Below are positions 44,755 through 54,530 of a DNA stretch of 64,000 nt, one piece after another. The position numbers were made by a program, and so were the translations under genes. The stretch lies in NCBI RefSeq assembly GCF_000014805.1, contig NC_008570.1:2175001-2239000 (forward strand), in the 5' to 3' direction. How positions within the stretch are numbered: the first letter of the stretch is position 1; each line of letters begins with the position of its first letter. This DNA comes from Aeromonas hydrophila subsp. hydrophila ATCC 7966. Its GTDB lineage: Bacteria; Pseudomonadota; Gammaproteobacteria; Enterobacterales; Aeromonadaceae. The notes beneath the pieces were generated by a model. It made no database searches, was not told the origin of the DNA, and was given only the letters and a program-made list of their open reading frames with translations.

Positions 44755-46668
44755 ATGATGTTGGATAAACTACGCGAAGGGGCGCAGGGCAAGGTAGCCA
44801 AGGTTATCTTGGGCCTGATCATCCTCTCCTTTGCCTTGGCCGGTGTAGGTAGCTACCTCAACGGCCCGGCTCGTACCGCCCCCGCCACCGTCAACGGCAA
44901 TGACATCAGCTCCGCTGCGCTGGAAAATGCCTATCGCAACGAGCGGGCCCGCATGGAATCCCAAATGGGGGAGTCTTTCAGCCAGTTGGCCGCCAATCCT
45001 GACTACATGAAGCAGTTCCGCCGTGGCGTGCTGGACCGTCTGATCGATCAGGCCCTGTTCGACAGCAAGGCCCGTGAACTGGGTCTGCGCGTCAGCGATG
45101 AGCAGATCAAGCAGGCCATCGTCGCCATGCCCGAGTTTGCCGAAGATGGCAAGTTCAACAACGATCGCTATCTGCAGCTGATCCGCCGCGCCGGCATGAC
45201 CCCGGAGATGTTCCGTGACTCCCTGCGCCAGGACATGGTTCGCCAGCAACTGATGGGCGCCCTGCTGGGCACCGAATTTGCACTCAAGGGTGAAGCCGAG
45301 CAACTGGACAAGCTCTACAACCAGACTCGCGATCTGCGTCTGGTGCGCCTGGCGGCATCTGCCTACCTGGGGGACGTGAAAGTCTCCGATGAAGAGGTGG
45401 AGCAGTACTACAAGGCCAACAGCAGCCACTTCATGAATGACGAGCAGGTCAAGGTCGACTACCTGTTGCTGGACGCCGCCACCCTTGGCAAAGACGTCAA
45501 GGTGAGCGAGCAGGATGCCCAGGATTACTACGATCAGCACCAGGATCTGTTCCAGCGTGCCGAGCGTCGTCATGTGGCTCACATCCTGATCCCGTTTGGC
45601 AAGGACGAGAAAGCCGCCGAGCAGAAGGCCGAGGCCGTGCTGACCAAAGCCAAGGCCGGTGACGATTTTGCCGCGCTGGCCAAGGCTGACTCTTCCGATA
45701 CTTTCTCCGCCAAAAAAGGCGGCGAGCTGGATTGGTTCGAGAAAGGGGTGATGGATCCGGCGTTCGAGAAGGCCGCATTTGCACTGGCCAAGGCCGGCGA
45801 TCTCTCCACAGTGGTGAAGAGCCCGTTCGGTTTCCACGTCATCAAGCTGCTGGGGGTTGAACCGGCTCAGACCAAGCCGTTTGCCGATGTGAAAGCAGAG
45901 ACCATCAGCCGTCTGCAGGCGGACAAGGCCAAGGAGCTGTTCTTTGCCGAGCAGCAGAAGATGGCCGACAGCAGCTTCGAGAACCCGGATTCGCTGGACT
46001 TGACCGCCGACACCATGGGTCTGAAGGTGCAGTCCACCGGTTACTTCAGCCAGGCTGATGCACCGGCACCGCTGAACGATCCCAAGGTACTCTCTGCCGC
46101 CTTCTCCGAGCAGCTGCGCGATGACAACACCAACTCCGACGTGATCGAACTGGCAGATGGCAAGGCGCTGGTCATGCACATCACCGGTCACCAGCCGAAA
46201 GCGGCCAAACCGCTGGCGGAGGTGAAAGAGCAGGTGATTGCAGCCATCAAGCACGACAAGGCCAGTGAAGTGGCCCGTGGCAAGGCGCAGGGTCTGCTGG
46301 ACAAGCTCAAGGCTGGCGAGAATATCCAGGCCGAGCTGACCGCGCTGGGTCTGAAGGTGGAGAATCATGATGGGGTAGCCCGCTTCGCTCAGGATCTGGA
46401 TCAGAACCTGGTGGCGCAGGCCTTCCGCATGCCTCATCCGATCGACGGCAAGCCGAGCGTCGAGCTGGTGACCGAAGCCAATGGCGACCGCGTAGTGGTT
46501 GCGCTGGACAAGGTGACAGTCGCCAAGGAGCCGTCTGGCATGGCCAAGCTGCTGCAAGGCCAGCTGGGTCAGGGCAAGGCTCAGGTGAGCTACAAGTCTC
46601 TCATCGACGAGCTGCGCAAGTCTGCCAAGATCGAGTACTTCACCGATGTGGAAGCCACGGTCGAATAA
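44755..46668 (+). CDS. ppiD: Periplasmic folding chaperone PpiD
   Basis: Inner-membrane-anchored periplasmic chaperone of 637 residues. One N-terminal helix (about 15-36, VAKVILGLIILSFALAGVGSYL), SurA-like N-terminal domain, a parvulin domain (about 265-360; RRHVAHILIPFG, GGELDWFEKGVMDPAFEKAAF in part), and a C-terminal domain. It works on proteins leaving the SecYEG translocon. The paired ATGs at 44755/44758 are the start; the longer frame from 44680 overlaps the hupB terminator. Confidence 0.95.
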   Translation: MMLDKLREGAQGKVAKVILGLIILSFALAGVGSYLNGPARTAPATVNGNDISSAALENAYRNERARMESQMGESFSQLAANPDYMKQFRRGVLDRLIDQALFDSKARELGLRVSDEQIKQAIVAMPEFAEDGKFNNDRYLQLIRRAGMTPEMFRDSLRQDMVRQQLMGALLGTEFALKGEAEQLDKLYNQTRDLRLVRLAASAYLGDVKVSDEEVEQYYKANSSHFMNDEQVKVDYLLLDAATLGKDVKVSEQDAQDYYDQHQDLFQRAERRHVAHILIPFGKDEKAAEQKAEAVLTKAKAGDDFAALAKADSSDTFSAKKGGELDWFEKGVMDPAFEKAAFALAKAGDLSTVVKSPFGFHVIKLLGVEPAQTKPFADVKAETISRLQADKAKELFFAEQQKMADSSFENPDSLDLTADTMGLKVQSTGYFSQADAPAPLNDPKVLSAAFSEQLRDDNTNSDVIELADGKALVMHITGHQPKAAKPLAEVKEQVIAAIKHDKASEVARGKAQGLLDKLKAGENIQAELTALGLKVENHDGVARFAQDLDQNLVAQAFRMPHPIDGKPSVELVTEANGDRVVVALDKVTVAKEPSGMAKLLQGQLGQGKAQVSYKSLIDELRKSAKIEYFTDVEATVE

Positions 46669-46693
46669 GTCGAACCGACTCCAATCCATGTGA

Positions 46694-46721
46694 AAACGGC
46701 CCCTTGATGGGGCCGTTTCTT
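46694..46721 (+). terminator. Terminator of ppiD
   Basis: AAACGGCCCC / GGGGCCGTTT stem, loop TTGAT, then CTTT. Confidence 0.88.
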
Positions 46722-46838
46722 TATCTGCGAGGCGCCGTTCAGTTTCCTTTCTGGCGGGATGACAACCGGCCCTGGCAGGGGGAAGGGCATATGGCACACG
46801 GGATGATCCGTATCGTCCGGCAGATATCGCAGGCATAA

Positions 46839-46866
46839 AAAAACCGGCACTGAGGTGCCGGTTTTC
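46839..46866. terminator. Terminator of ybiT (minus strand), possibly bidirectional
   Basis: AAAACCGGCAC / GTGCCGGTTTT stem with loop TGAG, 28 bases after the ybiT stop. Confidence 0.85.
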
Positions 46867-46893
46867 ATTGACGGGATGTGCGGGTAGGAGGGG

Positions 46894-48486
46894 TTACACC
46901 ACGCCTTGGGTGCGCAGGTAATCCTCGTAGGTGCCGCCGAAGTCGCGGATGCCATCTTCAGTCAGCTCCAGGATGCGGGTCGCCAGGGAGGAGACGAACT
47001 CACGGTCGTGGGAGACGAAGATCAGGGTGCCCTTGTACATCTCCAGCGCCAGGTTCAAGGATTCGATGGATTCCATGTCCAGGTGGTTGGTCGGCTCATC
47101 CATGATCAGGATGTTGGGGCGCTGCATCATCAGCTTGCCAAACAGCATGCGGCCCTGCTCACCACCGGACAGCACCTTGACCGGCTTCTTGATGTCGTCC
47201 TGGGAGAAGAGCAGACGGCCCAGTACGGAGCGTACCGCCTGCTCGTCTTCGTTCTCCTGTTTCCACTGGGCCATCCAGTCGAACACGTTGAGATCGGTGT
47301 CGAAGTCCTCGGCGTGATCCTGGGCGTAGTAACCGATCTGGGCGTTTTCGGACCACTTGATGGTGCCGGTGTCCGGTGCCAGCGCGCCCACCAGGGTTTT
47401 GATCAGGGTGGATTTACCGATACCGTTGGTACCCAGAATGGCGACCTTCTCGCCCACTTCCAGCATCATGTTGAGGCCCTTGAACAGCGGAGCCTCGCCA
47501 TAGCCTTTGGATACGCCTTCGATCTCCAGGATGTTGCGGTAGAGCTTCTTCTCCTGCTCGAAGCGGATGAAGGGGTTCTGCCGGCTGGAGACCTTCACTT
47601 CCTCAATCTTGATCTTGTCGATCTGCTTGAGGCGGGAGGTGGCCTGGCTGGACTTGGAGGCGTTGGCGCTGAAACGCGAGACGAAGGATTGCAGATCGGC
47701 GATCTGGGCCTTCTTCTTGGCGTTGTCGGCCAGCAGGCGCTCACGGGCCTGGGTGGCGGCCGTCATGTACTCGTCGTAGTTGCCCGGGTAGACGCGCAGC
47801 TCGCCGTAGTCCAGATCCGCCATGTGGGTGCAGACGGAGTTCAGGAAGTGACGGTCGTGAGAGATGATGATCATGGTGCTCTCGCGATCGTTGAGCACCT
47901 GTTCCAGCCAGCGAATGGTGTTGATGTCCAGGTTGTTGGTCGGTTCGTCCAGCAACAGGATGTCGGGGTTGGAGAACAGCGCCTGTGCCAGCAGCACCCG
48001 CAGTTTCCAGCCCGGTGCCACTTCGCTCATCGGGCCGTTGTGCTGTTCGATGGGAATGCCAGCACCCAGCAGCAGCTCGCCTGCGCGGGATTCGGCAGTA
48101 TAGCCGTCATACTCGGCGACCAGGCCTTCCAGCTCGGCGGCCTTCATGTAGTCATCGTCGGTCGCTTCCAGGTTGGCGTAGATGGCATCGCGCTCGGCGA
48201 TGGCGGCCCACAGCTCGGTGTGACCCATCATGACCACGTCCAGTACGCGCATCTCTTCGTAGGCGAACTGATCCTGACGCAGCTTACCGATGCGTTCGTT
48301 GACGTCTAGGCTCACATTACCGCCAGTGGGCTCCAGATCGCCGCCGAGGATCTTCATAAAGGTGGACTTGCCACAGCCGTTGGCACCGATAAGGCCGTAG
48401 CGGTTGCCGCCGCCAAACTTGACGCTGATGTTCTCAAACAGCGGCTTGGCGCCGAACTGCATGGTGATGTTGTTACTCGAAAGCAT
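46894..48486 (-). CDS. ybiT: ABC-F family ATPase YbiT
   Basis: Ribosome-associated ABC-F protein of 530 residues with two nucleotide-binding domains: Walker [10 protein letters not shown] (about 36-44) and GTNGIGKST (about 355), Walker [12 protein letters not shown] and [11 protein letters not shown], joined by the Lys/Arg-rich linker ([23 protein letters not shown], in part). It follows E. coli YbiT nearly residue for residue from the start [16 protein letters not shown] factors ease ribosome stalling at difficult sequences. The prophage begins just upstream of it. Confidence 0.96.
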   Translation of the reverse strand: MLSSNNITMQFGAKPLFENISVKFGGGNRYGLIGANGCGKSTFMKILGGDLEPTGGNVSLDVNERIGKLRQDQFAYEEMRVLDVVMMGHTELWAAIAERDAIYANLEATDDDYMKAAELEGLVAEYDGYTAESRAGELLLGAGIPIEQHNGPMSEVAPGWKLRVLLAQALFSNPDILLLDEPTNNLDINTIRWLEQVLNDRESTMIIISHDRHFLNSVCTHMADLDYGELRVYPGNYDEYMTAATQARERLLADNAKKKAQIADLQSFVSRFSANASKSSQATSRLKQIDKIKIEEVKVSSRQNPFIRFEQEKKLYRNILEIEGVSKGYGEAPLFKGLNMMLEVGEKVAILGTNGIGKSTLIKTLVGALAPDTGTIKWSENAQIGYYAQDHAEDFDTDLNVFDWMAQWKQENEDEQAVRSVLGRLLFSQDDIKKPVKVLSGGEQGRMLFGKLMMQRPNILIMDEPTNHLDMESIESLNLALEMYKGTLIFVSHDREFVSSLATRILELTEDGIRDFGGTYEDYLRTQGVV

Positions 48487-48548
48487 AATATTAAAAAATA
48501 TTCCTTGATTATCAATGCATTACTGCATTGGTTGAAAACTCTGGGGCG

Positions 48549-49802
48549 CTATTGGGGCAAATGCCCATTCTTTTGCATCGAATTCCAGATCGAATCAACC
48601 TCACTTCGGCTGGCTGACTCAATCCACTTTCCATAGACCTCTTGCAACATTTTTGCAGAGTTGTGACCCATTTATTCTGCTATGAACGCAAGGTTTCCGT
48701 GAGCGGTGATGTTCCAACTGGCATAAGTATGCCTGAGCTGATAGACCCTGCGATAACGAACCCCAGACTTCTTGATTGCTGCTCGCCATGGCTCAACCAG
48801 GAAAACACCAGAGTAAAAAGGTGGCCTGTCCGGCACAACTCTGGTTGGCCGGAAGACTGGGCGTAATGTTTGGCGCACGATCATGCCACCTGGTAAGTGC
48901 ATGTCAATCTCTGCGTCCAAAAGTGCCCCAGTTATCTTGTATTGGTCCTCAAGTGCACTCAGGGCTGGCGGCATGAGATGAACAGTTCTTGTTCGATTCG
49001 TCTTTGGAAGTTTGAATTGCATTTTTTGCTGAGTGAGGTTCCTACGTACATGCAGGATCCGATTCTCAAAATCGATGTCATTCCAGCTGAGTGCCCTCAG
49101 CTCACCAGGTCGGATCCCGGTGTAGGCGAGCACCAGCAATATGTTCTTAAACTGCCGATTCGTAGTGACCTCAATCAGCTTCTGAAATTCCCAATGTTCG
49201 AAAGGATCTGCGCTCTTCTCTGTGTTCAACCTGGCGGCGGCGACACGAACATCGAACTTTCTTTCAAGCGGCTCGTTTCGGGCAGCCCAATTCAGCAGGT
49301 TTCCAACATGGCCCAGGTAGGTTCTTACCGTTGTTGGACGACAGTCAGTGAGCAAATGGTTACGCAACCTCTCGACGTGCATAGACAGCAAATCAGCTAT
49401 TGGCATATCTTCGCCGAGAAACAACGTCATTCTTTGAAAGGCGCTGCGATACGAGCGTTTTGTCGAAATGCCGACCGTGCTTCCCGCACTCTCAATGAAG
49501 GCGCTTGAAGCCTCTTCAAGCGTCATTCTGGTTGTCGCCCTCATCCCAAGGCGGGACAGTACCTTGGAGTTGGGGAAGTGCTTTGCATAGTCAAAGCTGC
49601 CAAGGGCAATTTCGTGTTTGATCGCAGCAAGTTTATTCGCTGCGAATTTGACGTTTGCTTTAGTGAAAGGGATATCCAATACCTCCCGACAGCGGTGTCC
49701 CTTATAGCTGAAGCAAAGCCTCATTTTGTTGCCATGCACTTCTATTCCGGTCAGCCCCGCAACCAGCGCGGCGATGCTGTCTATTGCGTTGACTCGACCC
49801 AT
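48549..49802 (-). pseudogene. Phage integrase (tyrosine recombinase) broken by an in-frame stop
   Basis: The open frame runs from the ATG at 49802 to TAA at 48672-48674 (376 residues) and the same frame goes on for 40 more codons to TAG at 48549. The N-terminal SAM-like domain (about 95-180) and the catalytic Arg in YTGIRPGELRALSW and in YQLRHTYASW are before the stop. The last catalytic His (MGH) and the nucleophile Tyr (EVYGKW) are after it. Homologues normally read FIA-x-QMGH, so the stop is most simply CAA (Gln) to TAA. An ATG directly follows the stop (TAAATGGG). As it stands the enzyme should be inactive unless the stop is read through. It overlaps xis by 22 bases. Confidence 0.9.
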
Positions 49803-49984
49803 TTGTCGTACTCCTCGATACTGTAGCGAACCTGTCCATCAGGGCCATACATCCAGATGACTCCCTCCTGCCATTCTCCCTTCAGGCGTCTCCCTTCGGC
49901 AGCCTTCTCGGTCATACCAGTCAGAGCTTCAAAAAGGCGTGGCCTTACCCATTTTGCGCATGGGTAGATGTAATTTCGTTGCAT
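49781..49984 (-). CDS. Excisionase-like protein
   Basis: A 67-residue protein directly upstream of and overlapping int. WVRPRLFEALTGMTEKAAEGRRLKGEWQEG (about 12-41; key are RPRLFEALTGMTxKAxxxRR and W) is the pattern of small excisionase-like proteins that bind the attachment arms and drive excision. The position next to int supports this. Its start overlaps the gene upstream by 40 bases. Confidence 0.8.
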   Translation of the reverse strand: MQRNYIYPCAKWVRPRLFEALTGMTEKAAEGRRLKGEWQEGVIWMYGPDGQVRYSIEEYDKWVESTQ

Positions 49985-50355
49985 ATGGTCCTCGCGGTGA
50001 TAAGAGACTCGAGCCGGTGACGCCCGAGCTGGTTGTAGTAAAAGGTTTGAACTTGTTTGTGGGAGTGAGCCGCTTGGTCAAGGCGGTATTCCCCAAACGC
50101 CGGGCGTTTGAGTTGGTGCTGGTTGGCCAGCCGGCCTATGGCCTGGGCACTAACCCCCAGCTCCTTGCCCAGCTCGGTGGCGCTCCAGAGCTGGCCGGCA
50201 ACCCGGGGCGCTTCGATGGGCAGATCGAAATGTGCCAGGATGCGGCCGATCTCGGCGAGCTTGGCCGAACGGGAAAGGGTGGGGGAGCGCACGATACTGA
50301 CCAGGTCGTTGAGAAGCTGGCTGTCCTGGTGGATGGTCAGTTGAAGTTGTTGCAT
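49945..50355 (-). CDS. Phage protein with helix-turn-helix-like segment, 136 aa
   Basis: Not recognised by name. LWSATELGKELGVSAQAIGRLANQHQLKR (about 56-84) looks like a helix-turn-helix of the kind at the C terminus of phage antirepressor proteins, so DNA binding is likely. An N-terminal helical part precedes it. GGAGGGCCACACC lies before the ATG, a variant of the leader seen on other genes of this element. The 3' end overlaps the excisionase start. Confidence 0.7.
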   Translation of the reverse strand: MQQLQLTIHQDSQLLNDLVSIVRSPTLSRSAKLAEIGRILAHFDLPIEAPRVAGQLWSATELGKELGVSAQAIGRLANQHQLKRPAFGEYRLDQAAHSHKQVQTFYYNQLGRHRLESLITARTICNEITSTHAQNG

Positions 50356-50453
50356 GGTGTGGCCCTCCTGCTCCAGAGGATGGGGCGTCGGTTGAGTTGA
50401 AAGAAGGGCCGTGATTTCGGCCCCCAGCTCAGGGGTCGGGTAAAAACGGTCGT

Positions 50454-51505
50454 CTAGGCCGCCTTTTTGGTCTTAAGGCCAAGGCGATCAATATTCTTCT
50501 GGTAAATGCTGGATGCAACCTGCTTCTGTTCATCAGTCAAACGGGGCCCCAGTTTGGTGACCTCGGTCACCAGTACTTTCATTTCTGAGCCGGATTGAGC
50601 GAGATCCATCTTGAACAGGATCTCGGCAAGCAGGTCTTCTGCCTCGAGGTCCTTCTGCTCGGTCGGTTCATCCACATACTGAGTGGATTCAACTACTGGC
50701 TCACCTTCCTCGGTGACCACTTGAGCCTCGCCTTCGATAACGTGGGCATTTTGTTGCTGGGCGCGCCTCTCCGCGGCCTTCTGCGCGAGCTCTGCTTTGA
50801 CGTCAGGGCCACCTTGCGAGCTGTCACTTGGAGGCGTGATATCGATCTCTTCCAACTCATCGACTGAGTAGACCCCAGGATCACGTCCGGGGTGTAGAGC
50901 CTTGCCCAGCGCTTTACGCCCAGATAGGCAAGCTGTTGCTTGGGGTCATCAGCCCAAAGGGTGGAGTTTCGAGTGCGTGCTTGTTGCAGCAGCAACGTCA
51001 CCGCACGAACACAACCACTGGAAAGGGTTGCGGTTACCCTTACACCACAGTCTTTTTCATCCGAGAATGACCAGTTGGGGATGCGATACTCGATGCTCTC
51101 GCCATCTTTCTCTTTGCGGTTCACTTTGAATTTGCCGATCACCTGTTCCCATGGTCCAAAGAACTCGTAGTCAAAGCGGCCCTTTATGGCGCCAGAGTTG
51201 ACCACGACGGCATTGACCAGTTGCGCTTCATACCCAAGCACACCTTTGACCAAGTGGGTCTTCTGGGCCACTGGGAAGGGATTCATTCCCCATTGGATTG
51301 CCTGCAGACAGATCGCGAAGCAGTCGGGCTGGTTGCCCCGTAGGTGTGAGGGGACCGTTGCCATACCGCTGGCCATCATGGTCGCCATCTTGTCGATGCT
51401 TGCCATGAAGTCGGCATTCATCATCAGGTTGAGCATGTTTGCTTGACCACGCTCATTGGCAAGCACTGGGCTGGTTTCTTGGGTTGCCACTTGATTGTTC
51501 ATCAT
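50454..51505 (-). pseudogene. recT: RecT single-strand annealing protein, frameshifted
   Basis: RecT-type recombinase. The first frame (51505 to about 50873) holds typical RecT sequence: HLRGNQPDCFAICLQAIQWG, NPFPVAQKTHLVKGVLGYEAQLVNAV (in part) and RNSTLWADDPKQQLAYLGVKRWARLYTPDVILG (in part). At a C4 run on the plus strand (50873-50876) the frame breaks: the expected continuation GVYSVDELEEIDITPPSD is found one base away, in the frame that runs to 50454 (SSIYQKNIDRLGLKTKKAA end). One missing base restores a protein of about 350 residues. This is a real mutation or a homopolymer sequencing error. The start overlaps the recE stop (ATGA). Confidence 0.85.
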
Positions 51506-52935
51506 GCTGCCTCGCTATCAAACAGGTTGTCAGGAAGGGCATCAAGCGGTCGCTCAACGTCAGTGGCTTGAGTGAGCGTGATGCTGCTCTCGTCTTCATT
51601 GAGGGTGTTGCGCTCCGCATTGGCCTGGAACGAGGGGACAATGATCTCCCCCATGCCATCGTGGCCAGGCCAGTAGTTGTCTTTGCTCCAGCGGACCACA
51701 TTGCGTACAGCCATATTGCGCAACTCCAGCGCACGGCGTTGATCATCCTGGCCGTAGTAGTAGACGCCGACCAGAATTGGCTTGAACACGTCGCGTCCCA
51801 GGGGCCCATCTTTCTCCACCGCGATGAAAACGAAGCTGGGCTTGTGGCCTGTCAGCGTTTCATAGCCATCGGAGTAGTGGGCATCCTGAATGTGGTAGTT
51901 GTGGGCACTGCCGTCCCGGGAGAAACCGCTGGGGCTGGCGTTGCGTACGAACTTCAGGTCGGCCAATACATGATCGGGACGTGTCCAGTCAGGCCGGCAC
52001 TTAAGGAGCGCTCCTGTCTCGGGGTGATGCCAATAGAAACTGGATTCAGCAACCCCTTCATCAAGCAGCACGGCAGCTTCGGGATGGCTGAAAACTGCTT
52101 CTCGGTAGCGCAGTGCGTGCTGATACTCGTTGGGCGTCAATACCTCGCGCCCGCCGGCATCTTGAATGAATTGCTCTTTGAGCTCCTCGAGGAAAACGGC
52201 ATCAGGTTTGAAAGCCCGGATCCGCTCGGCCATTTCAGCCTTGGTACCATTCAGCGGGAGTGGGTTGGGCAAGGAGTTGATGTGAGCGGCCCGCTCAGCT
52301 TGTTGGATGCCCAGCAATGCGTAGTTCTCGAGCACCACTTGATAGCTACCAGATGCTTTAATGGGCTTGGGCAGGCTGTCGTTGTAGGCCTTAATGTAGA
52401 CTTTCAGCGCGCTGCCGGTTCGTTTGTCATCCTTACCCAGGGTTTGGAATGCCGCGGGCAGCAGTTCATAGGCAGCCTCGTGTTCACCCACACTTTTGCC
52501 AGCGTCAACAGGCTTTGGCAGCTTAGCGTTGCGAGTCTCGATTGCTTGGATGAGTTCCTCGACTGCTGGTTTTTCCTCGAGTTTTTCGTTGTAGGCCTGG
52601 ATGATGGTCTTCATCTGCTCGGCACCATTGATGGCATCTTCTGGCCACTCGGGCTCAACAACGAACTCACGGTTGAAGTCTTCAAACTCCAGCACGACTT
52701 TGTGCAGGATCCGACCTTCTCGCAGTGCTGCAGTTGGCTTCTGGTCGTTACCTTCTACTTGGTAATAGTGGTAGTGCTGGCCAGACACCAAAGCCCAATC
52801 CAAGCCGCTTTTGGATAATCCTGGTCCTCCGTGGTAGGCATCACCGGGGATCCCTTGGTAAATGCCAGGGCCAGCAGGTTCAAACTTGCTGAGAACAGCT
52901 TCAGCAATTTCGGTTTTCTGGATAGTGTTTTCCAT
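51502..52935 (-). CDS. recE: RecE / exodeoxyribonuclease VIII-like nuclease
   Basis: PD-(D/E)xK exonuclease of about 477 residues that makes 3' single strands for RecT. The nuclease core is in the second half: LREGRILHKVVLE is an early helix, and GALLKCRPDWTRPDHVLADLKFVRNASP (in part) holds the catalytic D...DLK pair, followed by YHIQDAHYSDGY with the Q-x-x-x-Y motif. GAGGACCAACT stands directly before the ATG at 52935, the leader shared by other genes here, so this start is preferred over the ATG at 53013, from which the frame is also open (extra MDKAKAIAMDKALAAMDALF). Confidence 0.85.
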   Translation of the reverse strand: MENTIQKTEIAEAVLSKFEPAGPGIYQGIPGDAYHGGPGLSKSGLDWALVSGQHYHYYQVEGNDQKPTAALREGRILHKVVLEFEDFNREFVVEPEWPEDAINGAEQMKTIIQAYNEKLEEKPAVEELIQAIETRNAKLPKPVDAGKSVGEHEAAYELLPAAFQTLGKDDKRTGSALKVYIKAYNDSLPKPIKASGSYQVVLENYALLGIQQAERAAHINSLPNPLPLNGTKAEMAERIRAFKPDAVFLEELKEQFIQDAGGREVLTPNEYQHALRYREAVFSHPEAAVLLDEGVAESSFYWHHPETGALLKCRPDWTRPDHVLADLKFVRNASPSGFSRDGSAHNYHIQDAHYSDGYETLTGHKPSFVFIAVEKDGPLGRDVFKPILVGVYYYGQDDQRRALELRNMAVRNVVRWSKDNYWPGHDGMGEIIVPSFQANAERNTLNEDESSITLTQATDVERPLDALPDNLFDSEAA

Positions 52936-53063
52936 AGTTGGTCCTCGTTTGTTAAACAGCGCATCCATCGCTGCCAACGCCTTGTCCATCGCGATCGCCT
53001 TGGCTTTATCCATACGAGCCCTGGATTCGGTGATGATGCGAAATTGACGCTGGTTGATGATGT

Positions 53064-53168
53064 TCAGCGGAATTGGGGGCCCACCAGTACGGGCTCAGGG
53101 ATGTCACATGAGCTTTCTTCACACTCAGGCCCCCGTTCGGAGTGGCGATGTTGGATCCCGGTGGTCAT
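53064..53168 (-). CDS. Possible small phage protein, 34 aa
   Basis: A short frame starting three bases after the stop of the gene upstream and ending before the recE leader. No known domain; the ribosome site is weak. Between it and recE the recE frame remains open without a start, so another small gene may overlap here. Weakly supported. Confidence 0.3.
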   Translation of the reverse strand: MTTGIQHRHSERGPECEESSCDIPEPVLVGPQFR

Positions 53169-53170
53169 GG

Positions 53171-53362
53171 CTAGAGCTCCATTTCAAGCCGCAGGGCGCG
53201 CTGTTCGTGATACTCCTCAATGGCGCGGCGTGCTGCTGTACGTTGACGGGCAATCCGGCTCTCTACGGCGCTGGGTTCGACTGTCATGCCGTAGCGATGC
53301 TGGGTTTGGGGCGGCATAGCGCCGCGAAAGCCCATGACCTGGGCTTCAGTCAGTTGCTTCAT
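53171..53362 (-). CDS. Small phage protein, 63 aa
   Basis: Unrecognised. It is basic and helical in the second half (SRIARQRTAARRAIEEYHEQRALRLEMEL), suggesting a coiled coil. CAGGACCAAGACC precedes the ATG, a variant of the shared leader, which supports it as a gene of the leftward operon. Confidence 0.6.
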   Translation of the reverse strand: MKQLTEAQVMGFRGAMPPQTQHRYGMTVEPSAVESRIARQRTAARRAIEEYHEQRALRLEMEL

Positions 53363-53439
53363 GGTCTTGGTCCTGATGGTCTTCAGCAGCCAGAAACGTT
53401 AATTTGGTATGATTTGACGCATCATCTGCTGGAGGAGTT

Positions 53440-53718
53440 ATGGCGTGGTTTAAGGTGGTTACGGACAGCACTAGCAGTACTGAGTACAAGCAGATTGCAC
53501 ATTGGGACAGTGTGTTGATTGGTCAGGGCACAGTTGGGCATAAGGTGTTCTCGGTTCTCAGCGATGACCATAAGCAAGTGACTTACTTTCTATCTGATGA
53601 GTTTGAACCGATAGCATTGTCGCTTAAGGCAGTGCCTTGCGAGATGCCGTCAAAAGCCAGCGAATATTCGCTCAAGCTCATCATCGGGGATCCCTCGGTC
53701 TTCCATCCGAGCGAGTAA
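53440..53718 (+). CDS. Hypothetical protein, 92 aa, against the operon direction
   Basis: Unrecognised soluble protein with no signal or membrane helix. A strong GGAGGAG site lies 5 bases before the ATG, and beta-rich sequence (HWDSVLIGQGTVGHKVFSVLSDD) looks like real protein. It is the only rightward gene inside the leftward early region and overlaps the 3' end of the next leftward gene by 69 bases, so it is likely expressed on its own. Confidence 0.6.
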   Translation: MAWFKVVTDSTSSTEYKQIAHWDSVLIGQGTVGHKVFSVLSDDHKQVTYFLSDEFEPIALSLKAVPCEMPSKASEYSLKLIIGDPSVFHPSE

Positions 53719-54147
53719 CCCTCTGACAGCATTGAATCGAGGGGTGAAGTAGTTTCTGACGAAGCCAAATTCGGCAGTTCCATCACCATCGATGAAGCCA
53801 TTGCTGTAGATGTTGATGACCCTCCCGTCACGGCTCCTTACCTGAAATACCAGGAGCGGTGGGTTTTCTTCGGATTGGGCTTTCTGTTCAACCACGCAGG
53901 CGTCCATGAAGAGGCTATCACCGTGAAAGGTGATTTCTGTCCCTCCAGAGCTTCTTAGAAATTCTGCTGTTTCGTGACCAATGAGGCCATCGTCCAGGGC
54001 TTGAGCAATCTCGCGAAGTGCCTGTGCAACTTCGGGAACGAATTTGCGATCTCCAATCACATCGTTCTGCATATGGATGGACACCACTCTACGCTGGACC
54101 CCGATGTTCTCGATAATAAGAGGGTTACTGTGGCCAAGAGTCTTCAT
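53650..54147 (-). CDS. Hypothetical phage protein, 165 aa
   Basis: Unrecognised. N-terminal half helical (VAQALREIAQALDDGL), C-terminal half ends GIPDDELERIFAGF. No membrane segments. Its start overlaps the stop of the HTH gene upstream by four bases (ATGA), so the pair is translationally coupled. Confidence 0.65.
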   Translation of the reverse strand: MKTLGHSNPLIIENIGVQRRVVSIHMQNDVIGDRKFVPEVAQALREIAQALDDGLIGHETAEFLRSSGGTEITFHGDSLFMDACVVEQKAQSEENPPLLVFQVRSRDGRVINIYSNGFIDGDGTAEFGFVRNYFTPRFNAVRGLLARMEDRGIPDDELERIFAGF

Positions 54148-54428
54148 TCTGAAATCTCCAACTTTGCAGGCTCTTTTCCTTGGCCGGTCGTCAGCCAGGC
54201 GAAGTGGGCTGAGAGCTCGGGGTGTTGTGCAATCAACAGCAAGGTGCCGCCGCTGATTTCCCGGTAGTTCAGCTCGTAGTTCTTGAGCGTGGTGGGTGGG
54301 ATGCCCAAGATCTCGGCGAACTTTGGGCGGCTCAAGCCGAGGTGCTCACGCAACTGGCGCAGGCGCTTGCGGCAAGCATCATTGAGAGGGGGGATGGTCA
54401 GGTTGCTTTGGTCGGTACGCTTTTTCAT
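54144..54428 (-). CDS. XRE-type helix-turn-helix regulator, 94 aa
   Basis: Residues about 18-80 form an XRE-type HTH: LRQLREHLGLSRPKFAEILGIPPTTLKNYE with the recognition helix at PTTLKNYE, followed by the RxISGGTLLLIAQHP segment. Likely a repressor or activator of neighbouring early genes. CAGGACCCAGACC precedes the ATG. A minus-strand terminator lies between it and the PIN gene upstream, so it starts its own transcript. Confidence 0.85.
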   Translation of the reverse strand: MKKRTDQSNLTIPPLNDACRKRLRQLREHLGLSRPKFAEILGIPPTTLKNYELNYREISGGTLLLIAQHPELSAHFAWLTTGQGKEPAKLEISE

Positions 54429-54446
54429 GGTCTGGGTCCTGTGGTG

Positions 54447-54482
54447 GTTAAAACAAAAACCCCGGCACGAGGGCCGGGGTTG
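54447..54482 (-). terminator. Terminator of the PIN / ImmA-IrrE pair
   Basis: On the minus strand ACCCCGGC-CCTCGT-GCCGGGGT followed by TTTTTGTTTT, about 50 bases after the PIN gene. Confidence 0.88.
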
Positions 54483-54530
54483 CTAGGAGAATCTGGAATG
54501 GTCAGATTGCGAAATGTGGATGTATAGCTA

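Noticed and set aside
44770..46836. 688-codon open frame opposite ppiD
   Set aside because: Antisense shadow of ppiD, which has a full set of domain motifs.
48487..48548. Attachment-site core between ybiT and int
   Set aside because: The other prophage end is outside the window, so no duplicated core can be matched.
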